Shown here one piece after another: positions 1 to 6,949 of a stretch of 64,000 nucleotides of DNA. The notes under the pieces are model-generated. The model was not told the DNA's origin. It ran no database searches and saw only the letters and a list, made by a program, of their open reading frames with translations. Source of the stretch: Chloroflexi bacterium HGW-Chloroflexi-6 (GTDB lineage: Bacteria; Chloroflexota; Anaerolineae; Anaerolineales; Villigracilaceae); NCBI GenBank assembly GCA_002840685.1, contig PHBU01000002.1:310001-374000 (forward strand), read 5' to 3'. The stretch's first letter is position 1, and every line of letters starts with the position of its first letter. The translations under genes and the position numbers were made by a program.

Positions 1-264
1 ACGATCAGCGATTATCTGGTGACACCGGTGGTGGGGGTTTTACCCTGGCCCTATGCTTTCCGGGTTTATACACCTGAAGTGGCGCGGGTTTTTACCTTGC
101 CGCTCGACTGGCTCGCAAACCGTGAAAACTTTATGAAATTGGTGCGCTCTGAAACCGGGCGGCATGTTATCGCTTATCTTCCAAACGATGGTGAAATGCT
201 GTGGGGGGCAACGGCCCACATGACGATTGAATTTTTGAAAATTTTGAAGATCTTGCAGGAATAA
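1..264 (+). CDS. NUDIX hydrolase, CoA-pyrophosphatase-like (3' end only)
   Basis: Open from base 1 with no start codon in the window, so only the last 87 residues are seen. The text ISDYLVTPVVGVLP, then EVARVFTLPLDWL and a late GEMLWGATAHMTIEFL, matches the C-terminal half of NudL/CoA-diphosphatase-type NUDIX proteins, in which a conserved tyrosine-to-VTPVVG strand follows the NUDIX box and an IWGATA helix closes the fold. The NUDIX box itself lies outside the window, so activity cannot be judged. Family proteins hydrolyse CoA and related nucleotide diphosphates in the cytoplasm. A strong bidirectional terminator follows directly. Confidence 0.75.
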   Translation, partial: TISDYLVTPVVGVLPWPYAFRVYTPEVARVFTLPLDWLANRENFMKLVRSETGRHVIAYLPNDGEMLWGATAHMTIEFLKILKILQE

Positions 265-265
265 A

Positions 266-295
266 AAATCCCCGCCTTTTGATGAGCGGGGATTT
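266..295. terminator. Bidirectional intrinsic terminator
   Basis: Perfect 10-bp stem (266-275 with 286-295) around a 10-nt loop, with A-rich left and T-rich right flanks. It separates the convergent NUDIX and bL25 genes. Confidence 0.85.
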
Positions 296-300
296 CTGTA

Positions 301-936
301 TTATTCTTCGTCTTCTTTCTTCTTCTTTTCGACCAGTTCGGGTTCGGCTTCTGCTGCTTCGCCGTCCGCTTCCGACTCTCCGGCGGCGGTGCCGGCCGCA
401 ACCACCACAACTTCATCGAGATCGGTCAGTACTTCCACTTCCTTCGGCAGTTCAATGTCGCGAACATGGATGGCGTTACCAATTTCGAGCAAGGTGCTGA
501 TGTCAAGCTCGATGCGCTCGGGCAGGTCATGCGGCAGGGCTTCAACTTCAAGGGCCGTGATATTGCTGACGATAACGGCGCTATGTTCCTTGACCGCCGG
601 GGCGACCCCGAACAGGTGGATCGAAACCAATGTACGGATTTTTTCGGTCATCGAGATGGCCTGGAAATCAACATGGGTCAGGTGGCCTTTGATGTAGTTT
701 TTCTGACGTTCGCGCACCAGGGCCGGGATTTTCTTGCCTCCCAGATCAATGGTGACAACGCTCGAGGATGTCAGCTTGGGGATGACCAAATTCGCTTCGT
801 GCGCATCCATCTGAATGGCGGTCGATTCTACTTTGTAGCCGTAGATCACGCCCGGAAGCACACCTTGACGACGCAGGGCGCTGACTTGTTTGCCGATCAC
901 AACGCGCTTGGTAGCTTTCAATACAACTTTTTCCAT
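301..936 (-). CDS. rplY: 50S ribosomal protein bL25, long CTC/TL5 form
   Basis: 211 residues. The N-terminal 90 residues (MEKVVLKATKRVVIGK..., RRQGVLPGVIYG) are the 5S-rRNA-binding L25 beta-barrel. Residues about 95-185 are the second CTC/TL5 beta domain (LTHVDFQAISMTEKI..., LPHDLPERIELDIS). The protein ends in a low-complexity acidic tail rich in E, A and G that closes with KKKKEDEE. It binds 5S rRNA in the large subunit. The start is supported by AAGGAG about 8 nt upstream on the minus strand. The length fits the two-domain form (about 185-220 residues), not the 95-residue E. coli form. Confidence 0.95.
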   Translation of the reverse strand: MEKVVLKATKRVVIGKQVSALRRQGVLPGVIYGYKVESTAIQMDAHEANLVIPKLTSSSVVTIDLGGKKIPALVRERQKNYIKGHLTHVDFQAISMTEKIRTLVSIHLFGVAPAVKEHSAVIVSNITALEVEALPHDLPERIELDISTLLEIGNAIHVRDIELPKEVEVLTDLDEVVVVAAGTAAGESEADGEAAEAEPELVEKKKKEDEE

Positions 937-1029
937 CTTTACGCTCCTTGGGCGCCTCTCACCCTGTCTATTTTGCAGGGTTACCTTCGCCCGATTGAAT
1001 TTACACGGCGCAGGATGCGCCGGTATTAA

Positions 1030-1557
1030 CTATTTTTTGCGCCCGAACAGTAACTTTCCTGCCAGCATGATCAAACCGGCAACCATGCCGCCGATCACAC
1101 CTGAAAGCAGGGCTGTACGCGGATCGATCAGGGACTGCACATCGCCGTGGATTTCACGTCCGATCACCAACCCGGCACGGATATTGCGTGCGCTGATCTG
1201 TTGGGCAACCGCAACGCCCACAGATGCTTCCTGTGCTTCAACTGTATTTGCCACAACCACCAGAGCCTTGCCGTTGAAGTTGATCTGATTCGACTGCAGC
1301 AACCCGACCGCCGAAGTGTTTAAGGCTGTGGTTTCAGCGTTCAGAGCGCCGACGATCATGCGGTTGCCTTCAAACTTTTGGCTCTCCACTGCGCCAACCG
1401 CAGACATGCTCATGTCCACTTCGTTGGCTTTGATCGCGCCAATACTTGCCTGTGCGGCGCGCACCAACTCAGCCTCGATTCTTTCCACGCTGGCCTGGGA
1501 CAGATTTACAATTTGCGGATTTTCTTCGTTCTGCGCTTCTTGTTCCAGTTCAGACAT
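1030..1557 (-). CDS. Tail-anchored repeat protein of unknown function
   Basis: 175 residues. An acidic N terminus is followed (about residues 30-140) by imperfect repeats of about 13-16 residues with the pattern SAVGAV / MIVGAL / SAVGLL / VGVAVA / RAGLVIG. Small and hydrophobic residues recur at fixed spacing, as expected of a beta-solenoid. Residues about 150-170 form one hydrophobic membrane segment with a short GRKK tail, so the repeat region is probably cytosolic and tail-anchored. GGAGG precedes the ATG. I cannot assign a family; a bactofilin-like scaffold is one possibility. It lies just upstream of rplY in the same direction, with a 93-base gap. Confidence 0.75.
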   Translation of the reverse strand: MSELEQEAQNEENPQIVNLSQASVERIEAELVRAAQASIGAIKANEVDMSMSAVGAVESQKFEGNRMIVGALNAETTALNTSAVGLLQSNQINFNGKALVVVANTVEAQEASVGVAVAQQISARNIRAGLVIGREIHGDVQSLIDPRTALLSGVIGGMVAGLIMLAGKLLFGRKK

Positions 1558-1652
1558 GGGTGCCTCCGGGCATAAAACACGCCTCCCTGTGGAGGCGCTG
1601 ATTTCAACCTTCGAATTTTAGTCCGGTTGGGTGGTTTCGTCAAGGAGTACAG

Positions 1653-1658
1653 TAAAAT
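1653..1658 (+). promoter_or_regulatory. -10 element placing the TSS at the start codon
   Basis: TAAAAT with 7 nt between it and the ATG at 1666. A transcript from here would have essentially no 5' UTR; the AAGGAG at 1642-1647 lies upstream of the -10 and would not be in the mRNA. Confidence 0.5.
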
Positions 1659-1665
1659 ACAGCAC

Positions 1666-3216
1666 ATGCGAAAACTACTCTACCTCACCGTCTTCCTCTC
1701 TGGCATGAGTGCCCTGGCTGCCGAGTTTGGCGCATCGCGCCTGCTGCAAATGCGTTTTAGCAGTATTACCCTTGTTTGGGCGGTTATCATCGGGCTGATC
1801 CTCGTTTATTTTGCGGTTGGTTATGCTCTTGGCGGGCGGCTCGCCGACCGCTCCCCGCAGCCCAAAACTTTTTTCAGCGTCATCGCCTGGGGTGGGCTCA
1901 CGCTCAGCATTGTGCCGCTGGTGGCCCAGCCCATGCTGCGCTATGCCAGTCTGGCGTCTGATGCGCTCAACTTTGGCGTTATGGCGGCGGCTTTTCTCGC
2001 CACGCTGGTTTTGTTCAGCGTCCCTGTCACCTTGCTGGCAATGACCTCGCCCTTTGCGCTGCGTCTTTTGCTCGAAGATCCGCAACGGGCCGGCAACATC
2101 TCCGGAAACGTCTCGGCGCTATCGACAGCTGGTTCGGTGCTGGGCGCTTTCCTGCCGACTCTGCTGCTTTTTGATCTGATTGGCGCGGCCCGCAGCATTC
2201 TGGTCTTTGGCCTGCTCATGCTGGCGCTGGGCGCTTTCGGTCTTTTCCGCGCCGGCGCAACCCGCCGCTCTGCCCTGTTTGGCTTGTCGCTGCTCTTTTT
2301 TGTTGGTATGTTCGTTTTTGGCGATTTCCATGGCAAAGACACACCCGGCCAGGTTTATGAAACCGAATCGGCCTACAACTATATAGAGGTGCTCGAGAAC
2401 GGTCAGAGCCGCTATCTGCGCCTGAATGATGGGCAGGGTGTCCACTCAGAATATCACCCCACCGAATTGTTCTATGGCGGTCCCTGGGAGCAGTTCCTGG
2501 TTGCCCCGTTTTTTAATGCCGCTCCTCATCGTCCTGAGCAGGTTGAGCGTATAGCCATTGTGGGCCTGGCTGCCGGCACGTCAGCCCGCCAGGCTACGGC
2601 CATTTTTGGCCCAATCCCGATCGATGGTTACGAGATCGACCCAAAGATCGTCCAGGTCGGGCAGGATTATTTTGAGATGACCATGCCCAACCTGAATATC
2701 CACGTCGCTGATGGGCGTTGGGGCTTGGAGCACTCTCCGCACCAATACAGCCTGATCATCGTCGATGCGTATCGCCCGCCTTACATTCCGCCGAACCTGA
2801 CCACCCGTGAATTTTTCGGCATCGTCTACGACCGGCTGGCCCCTGACGGGGTTTTGGCCATCAACATTGGCCGGACAGCCAACGATCGCCGCCTGATCAA
2901 CGATCTGGCTGCGACCATTGGCGAGCATTTTCCGTCCATTTACGTGATGGATATTCCTTATACGTTTAATTCGATTTTGTACGCCACAAAAGCTGAAACC
3001 AGCGCCGAGAATCTGTTTGCCAACTACAACCTTCTCAGCGCAGATGCGGCTTCGCACCCGCTGCTTGTCACGGCAACAGCCGTGACTGTCTCCAACCTGC
3101 GAGATACCCCCTCCGGTGGACGGATCTATACCGATGACCTGGCTCCGGTCGAATCGATCACCAACGATATGATCCTCCGCTTCATCATCAGCGGCGGAGC
3201 GGAGAGTTTACAATGA
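1666..3216 (+). CDS. Membrane-fused spermidine-synthase-like protein
   Basis: 516 residues from the ATG at 1666; an upstream in-frame start at 1627 would add 13 unlikely residues. About residues 1-215 hold six or seven hydrophobic segments beginning MRKLLYLTVFLSGMSALAAE. About 230-480 is a Rossmann methyltransferase/aminopropyltransferase fold: IAIVGLAAGTSARQ is the nucleotide-binding loop, IDGYEIDPKIV the acidic residue after strand 2, and SLIIVDAYRPPYIP the position of the catalytic Asp region. Such fusions are usually annotated as spermidine synthase, but in vivo activity is rarely shown. It shares a 4-base ATGA overlap with the DUF1461 gene, implying co-translation. Confidence 0.8.
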   Translation: MRKLLYLTVFLSGMSALAAEFGASRLLQMRFSSITLVWAVIIGLILVYFAVGYALGGRLADRSPQPKTFFSVIAWGGLTLSIVPLVAQPMLRYASLASDALNFGVMAAAFLATLVLFSVPVTLLAMTSPFALRLLLEDPQRAGNISGNVSALSTAGSVLGAFLPTLLLFDLIGAARSILVFGLLMLALGAFGLFRAGATRRSALFGLSLLFFVGMFVFGDFHGKDTPGQVYETESAYNYIEVLENGQSRYLRLNDGQGVHSEYHPTELFYGGPWEQFLVAPFFNAAPHRPEQVERIAIVGLAAGTSARQATAIFGPIPIDGYEIDPKIVQVGQDYFEMTMPNLNIHVADGRWGLEHSPHQYSLIIVDAYRPPYIPPNLTTREFFGIVYDRLAPDGVLAINIGRTANDRRLINDLAATIGEHFPSIYVMDIPYTFNSILYATKAETSAENLFANYNLLSADAASHPLLVTATAVTVSNLRDTPSGGRIYTDDLAPVESITNDMILRFIISGGAESLQ

Positions 3217-3890
3217 AATCTTTTCTTTCTGGCTTTGCCAGCATCTTGGCCGTTATTGTTATCCCGCTCTTTTTTGTGCGCCTGCTGCTTATTCCGTCCT
3301 TCCCGGCGGTTGAATATCGCATGCCGGGCTTTCCGGATGATATCTACGGCTTCTCTCGCGAAGAACGTCTTAAATGGGCAACCTTCGGGATCGAATACCT
3401 GCTCAATGACGCCGGTCCTGAATATCTGGGCGATCTGCGTTTCGACGATGGCTCACCAGTCTTTACCGAGCCGGAAGTCAGCCACATGCTCGATGTCAAG
3501 ATCGTTGTCGGGCAGGTGCTGACCGTTTTTCGCGTTGCCCTAGCTTTGCTGGTTGCTCTGGGTTTGGTCGCCTGGCGCCAGGGTTGGGTGGATGCCTACC
3601 GATTGGGCATTTCGCGCGGCGGATGGATATTGCTTGTCCTGCTGATTACACTTGGATTGCTGGCGATCACCTCCTTCTGGCAGTTTTTCTCTGCCTTTCA
3701 CGCGCTTTTCTTCGAAGGCGATTCCTGGCTGTTTGCGTACTCTGACACCCTGATCCGGCTTTACCCGATCCGATTCTGGCAGGACGTCATGATTTACATT
3801 CTGGGCGGCTCGGCGCTGACCGGTGGGTTGCTCGGCTGGTTTTTAGGAAAAACAGTAACGACCGCAACAGCCAGCCCGAATCAGGGTTAA
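3213..3890 (+). CDS. DUF1461 (TIGR01906) membrane protein, Lit-like transacylase homologue
   Basis: 225 residues with about four membrane segments (residues 8-28, 103-122, 138-156, 190-212). The extracytoplasmic loop carries [12 protein letters not shown] and [13 protein letters not shown] (His91). A later [13 protein letters not shown] holds His163. These are the hallmarks of DUF1461, the family of Lit, which moves an acyl chain within the lipoprotein N-terminal Cys to make lyso-form lipoproteins in some Gram-positives. From memory, the two essential Lit histidines are 72 residues apart, and 91/163 have the same spacing. Function here is an inference from family. Translationally coupled to the upstream membrane protein. 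Confidence 0.75.
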   Translation: MKSFLSGFASILAVIVIPLFFVRLLLIPSFPAVEYRMPGFPDDIYGFSREERLKWATFGIEYLLNDAGPEYLGDLRFDDGSPVFTEPEVSHMLDVKIVVGQVLTVFRVALALLVALGLVAWRQGWVDAYRLGISRGGWILLVLLITLGLLAITSFWQFFSAFHALFFEGDSWLFAYSDTLIRLYPIRFWQDVMIYILGGSALTGGLLGWFLGKTVTTATASPNQG

Positions 3891-3916
3891 TAACCGTATA
3901 TCATGCCCGAAGCGGG

Positions 3917-3922
3917 TATAAT
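3917..3922 (+). promoter_or_regulatory. -10 element upstream of fabG
   Basis: TATAAT, 19 nt before the fabG ATG, followed by AAGGAG at 3930-3935. No convincing -35 is seen. Confidence 0.45.
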
Positions 3923-3941
3923 TCTCTTTAAGGAGCAAATC

Positions 3942-4700
3942 ATGCCCCAATTTTTATCGTTGGAAAATCGCGTCGCTCTCGTCACCGGTGGTTCTCGCGG
4001 AATTGGCCGTGCAATCGCCCTAGAGCTGGCAAAGCGTGGCGCGGCAGTCGTTGTCAATTATCACAAATCCCCGGATGCAGCTGAAAGCGTTGTAAACGAG
4101 ATCCAGGCCGCGGGTGGGCGCGCAGCCGCTTTCCAGGCCGATGTTTCCCTCTCGGATCAGGCAGCGGCCCTCGTCAAGTTCTCCATCGAAACCTTTGGCG
4201 ACCTGCACATCCTGGTCAATAACGCCGGGATCACCCGCGATATGCTGATCATGATGATGTCCGAGGATGATTGGGACGCGGTGATTGACACCAACCTCAA
4301 GAGCACCTTTAATTGTGCGAAAGCGGCGGTCCGGCACATGATGCGCAAACGCTACGGGCGCATTATCAACATCTCGTCCGTTTCAGGGCAGATGGGTAAC
4401 GGCGGCCAGACCAATTATTCCGCATCCAAAGCCGGGCAGATCGGTTTTACCAAGGCTCTGGCCCGCGAAGTGGCCTCTCGCAACCTGACGGTGAATGCCG
4501 TTGCTCCGGGCTTTGTCGATACCGAAATTTTGGAAGCGATGCCCGCTGAAGTGCTTGAAGCCGCATTGAAGTTTGTTCCGCTGGGTCGCAAGGCCCAACC
4601 TGAAGAAGTTGCTTATGCCGTTGCATTTCTCGCTTCCGATCAGGCCGCTTTCATCACCGGCCAGGTTCTGGCGGTTGATGGCGGCATGGCGATGATGTAA
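3942..4700 (+). CDS. fabG: 3-oxoacyl-[acyl-carrier-protein] reductase
   Basis: 252 residues from ATG 3942, chosen over an upstream in-frame start (3903) because AAGGAG sits 6 nt before it. Classical short-chain dehydrogenase: NADP-binding [10 protein letters not shown] (15-24), NNAG (93-96), catalytic Ser146, Tyr159 and Lys163 in [20 protein letters not shown] and the residues after it, and the C-terminal [17 protein letters not shown] typical of FabG. It reduces 3-oxoacyl-ACP in fatty-acid elongation in the cytoplasm. First gene of a tight run with asp23-like, nusB and amidase genes (gaps 15, 6 and 18 bases). Confidence 0.93.
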   Translation: MPQFLSLENRVALVTGGSRGIGRAIALELAKRGAAVVVNYHKSPDAAESVVNEIQAAGGRAAAFQADVSLSDQAAALVKFSIETFGDLHILVNNAGITRDMLIMMMSEDDWDAVIDTNLKSTFNCAKAAVRHMMRKRYGRIINISSVSGQMGNGGQTNYSASKAGQIGFTKALAREVASRNLTVNAVAPGFVDTEILEAMPAEVLEAALKFVPLGRKAQPEEVAYAVAFLASDQAAFITGQVLAVDGGMAMM

Positions 4701-4715
4701 CCCGAGGAGATTAAA

Positions 4716-5063
4716 ATGAGCGAATATCAACCTGCCGGAAAAACCACCCTTTCTCCTGAAGTGCTGGTGACGATCACCAAAATGGCCACCCTGAGTGTGC
4801 CGGGCGTCAGCCGCCTGGCTCCCGTGCCAGACCGTTTCGAGCGTTTGTTCAAACGTGGCGCAAACCAGGGCGTGGAGTTGAAGGTCGAAGACAACCTGGT
4901 TTACCTCGATTTGTTCCTGGCGCTCAAGCCGGATGTCAATGTGCGTGAGGTCAGCCGCAATGTTCAGCACCAGGTGGCGCGCGCCATCGAAGAAATGGTT
5001 GGCATGGATATCGGCCATATCAATATTCATATCGAAGATATCGATTACATCGAAGAGGCATAA
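4716..5063 (+). CDS. Asp23/Gls24 family protein
   Basis: 115 residues. Opens TTLSPEVLVTITKMATLSVPGVSRL, with the VxxIAxxAxxxVxGV pattern of Asp23/Gls24 (PF03780), and ends in DIGHINIHIEDIDYI. Family members include membrane-associated envelope-stress proteins, and YqhY, which is encoded beside nusB in Bacillus and is linked to acetyl-CoA carboxylase. The same pairing with nusB occurs here, next to fabG, so a role near fatty-acid synthesis is more likely than general stress. GAGGAG precedes the ATG. Confidence 0.88.
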   Translation: MSEYQPAGKTTLSPEVLVTITKMATLSVPGVSRLAPVPDRFERLFKRGANQGVELKVEDNLVYLDLFLALKPDVNVREVSRNVQHQVARAIEEMVGMDIGHINIHIEDIDYIEEA

Positions 5064-5069
5064 CCTTAC

Positions 5070-5537
5070 ATGAAATCCCGCACCAGGGCCAGAGCCTTCG
5101 CCCTGCAAGTACTTTACGAAGTGGATATGGCTGCGCACCTTCCCGGGCTTGTTTTTCAACAACGCCTGGAAGATGAACGCATCGACGGACGGGTCATGCT
5201 GGATGATGACCTGATCGAGTTTGCCCGCGAGATCGTTGTGGGCGTTTCTGTTTTAACCGCGAAGTTGGATCACGCCATCGAACGTTACGCGCCCGAGTGG
5301 CCCTTCGATCAGATCGCGGCCATCGACCGCAATATTTTGCGCATGTCCGTTTGGGAGTTTGCCGTTTCGCGCCATACGCCGCTCAAGGTGGCCATTAATG
5401 AGGCTGTTGAACTGGCCAAGGAATATGGCTCAGACAGCGCCCCGCGCTTTGTGAATGGGGTTCTTGGCAGCCTTGCCGACCACGAAAACGAAGTTCGCCA
5501 GGCTCTGGTTATTGCCAGGTCGGGCGCAAAAGACTAG
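5070..5537 (+). CDS. nusB: Transcription antitermination factor NusB
   Basis: 155 residues, the usual length. The N terminus SRTRARAFALQVLYEVDM is the ArgR-like RNA-binding arm, DQIAAIDRNILRMSVWEF is the central helix signature, and PLKVAINEAVELAKEYGS..., RFVNGVLGSL is the C-terminal signature. NusB pairs with NusE (S10) on boxA RNA to support rRNA antitermination. It begins 6 bases after the Asp23-like gene. Confidence 0.93.
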   Translation: MKSRTRARAFALQVLYEVDMAAHLPGLVFQQRLEDERIDGRVMLDDDLIEFAREIVVGVSVLTAKLDHAIERYAPEWPFDQIAAIDRNILRMSVWEFAVSRHTPLKVAINEAVELAKEYGSDSAPRFVNGVLGSLADHENEVRQALVIARSGAKD

Positions 5538-5555
5538 GCCAGCAAGGACGGGGAT

Positions 5556-6881
5556 ATGGAACTGCACGATCTGACGATTATTGAATCTATTAACAGGCTT
5601 CGCGCTGGCGAGATTACCCCGGATGAACTCACCTCGGCCTGCCTCGCCGTTATCGATGCAAAAAACCCAACCCTGAATGTTTTTGCCGTTAAATTTGACC
5701 CTGAGCGGATCGCAGAGCAGTCGCAGGGCGAATTATCTGGCATTCCGATCGTTGTCAAAGATCTGATCGATATTGCCGGGATTCCCACCGCGGCCGGGTC
5801 GCCAAAGTTTTTTGGCGTTGAGCCGGCCTTGAAAGACGCTTTCGTGGTCGACCGTCTCAAATATGCCGGCGCGACTCTCCTGGGGAAAACCAACACCCAC
5901 GAAATTGCCCTCGGAATTACCGGAATTAATCCGCATACTGGCGCGGTGCGCAACCCGCACAGCCCGGAGCGGATCACGGGCGGTTCCTCCAGCGGCAGCG
6001 CAGCCGCCGTTGCCAGCGGAATGGCGCTCGGCGCATTGGGCACCGATACAGGCGGCTCGATCCGTATTCCGGCGGCTTTGTGCGGTGTGGCTGGTTTCAA
6101 ACCGACCTTTGGGCGGGTCAGCACCCGCGGCGTTTTACCGCTCTCCTGGAACCTTGACCATGTTGGGCCGATCGCAAAAACCGTTGCCGATGTCGCGCTT
6201 TTATATGCGGTGATTGCCGGCTATGACCCGCATGATCCTAATTCCCTGCTGATGCAATCGCCGGGTTTCCAGCCCCACAAAGATATGCAAGATTTTCGCG
6301 TTGCCCTGGCGGTTGGTGACTATATCGCCGAATCTGACCCTGAAATCTTGCAGGCGCTTGGGCGCGCTGCCGAGATTTTTGCCAGCCTGGGTGCGGAAAT
6401 TGTCGAGGTTGAAATCCCGCGCCTGCGCGAAGCAGCGCTGGCCAACGGGGCGATGGTGGTCGCCGATGCCGCCGCATTTCATCGTGAGCGCCTGGCCGAA
6501 CACCCTGATTGGTTCGGCGCGGATGTGCGTGAACGGCTCGAAAAGGGCCGCGCGGTCTCATCCACAGATTACGCCTTGGCGCGCCGCGTTCAGAGTGAAA
6601 TGAAGCGCTATTTTGGGTTGTTCTTTGACCAGTTTGATGTCTTACTTCTGCCGACCACTGCCAGCGTTGCCGCTCCGATTGACGGCCTCGATTCTGCTGC
6701 CTATGCCTCGCGCCTGACGCGTTTCACCGCCCCTTTCAACCTGACCGGCCTGCCGGCCCTGAGTGTCCCGGGTGGGGTTTCTGCAGACGGCTTGCCGATC
6801 GGCTTGCAACTGGTAGGCCCGGCCTGGAGCGAAGCAGTCGTCTTGCAGGCCGGACAGGCCTTTGAAGCTTCGATACAATAA
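5556..6881 (+). CDS. Amidase-signature family hydrolase (GatA-like)
   Basis: 441 residues. Amidase signature triad visible: Lys68 (PIVVKDLID), cis-Ser144 in GGSSSGSAAAVASG, nucleophile Ser168 in LGTDTGGSIRIPAALCG, then GFKPTFGRVS. These enzymes hydrolyse amides, or act as GatA, which supplies ammonia to misacylated Glu/Asp-tRNA. No gatB or gatC is in the window and the length is below most GatA proteins (about 480), so a stand-alone amidase is equally possible. Last gene of the fabG run; a strong terminator follows 15 bases later. Confidence 0.85.
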   Translation: MELHDLTIIESINRLRAGEITPDELTSACLAVIDAKNPTLNVFAVKFDPERIAEQSQGELSGIPIVVKDLIDIAGIPTAAGSPKFFGVEPALKDAFVVDRLKYAGATLLGKTNTHEIALGITGINPHTGAVRNPHSPERITGGSSSGSAAAVASGMALGALGTDTGGSIRIPAALCGVAGFKPTFGRVSTRGVLPLSWNLDHVGPIAKTVADVALLYAVIAGYDPHDPNSLLMQSPGFQPHKDMQDFRVALAVGDYIAESDPEILQALGRAAEIFASLGAEIVEVEIPRLREAALANGAMVVADAAAFHRERLAEHPDWFGADVRERLEKGRAVSSTDYALARRVQSEMKRYFGLFFDQFDVLLLPTTASVAAPIDGLDSAAYASRLTRFTAPFNLTGLPALSVPGGVSADGLPIGLQLVGPAWSEAVVLQAGQAFEASIQ

Positions 6882-6896
6882 GATTTCTCTTTGATG

Positions 6897-6932
6897 AACG
6901 AAAAAAGCCCCGGCGCCGGGGCTTTTTTCGTT
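6897..6932. terminator. Perfectly palindromic bidirectional terminator
   Basis: A 36-bp perfect palindrome (18 bp each side, GC core with A6/T6 arms), which can form a terminator in both directions between the convergent amidase and acyl-CoA synthetase genes. Confidence 0.9.
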
Positions 6933-6949
6933 AAAAAGTTGGAGAATTC

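Noticed and set aside
1666-3216. Spermidine synthase as part of the agmatine route at 39-41 kb
   Set aside because: Over 36 kb apart, membrane-fused, and no evidence of aminopropyl transfer; kept as a family name only.
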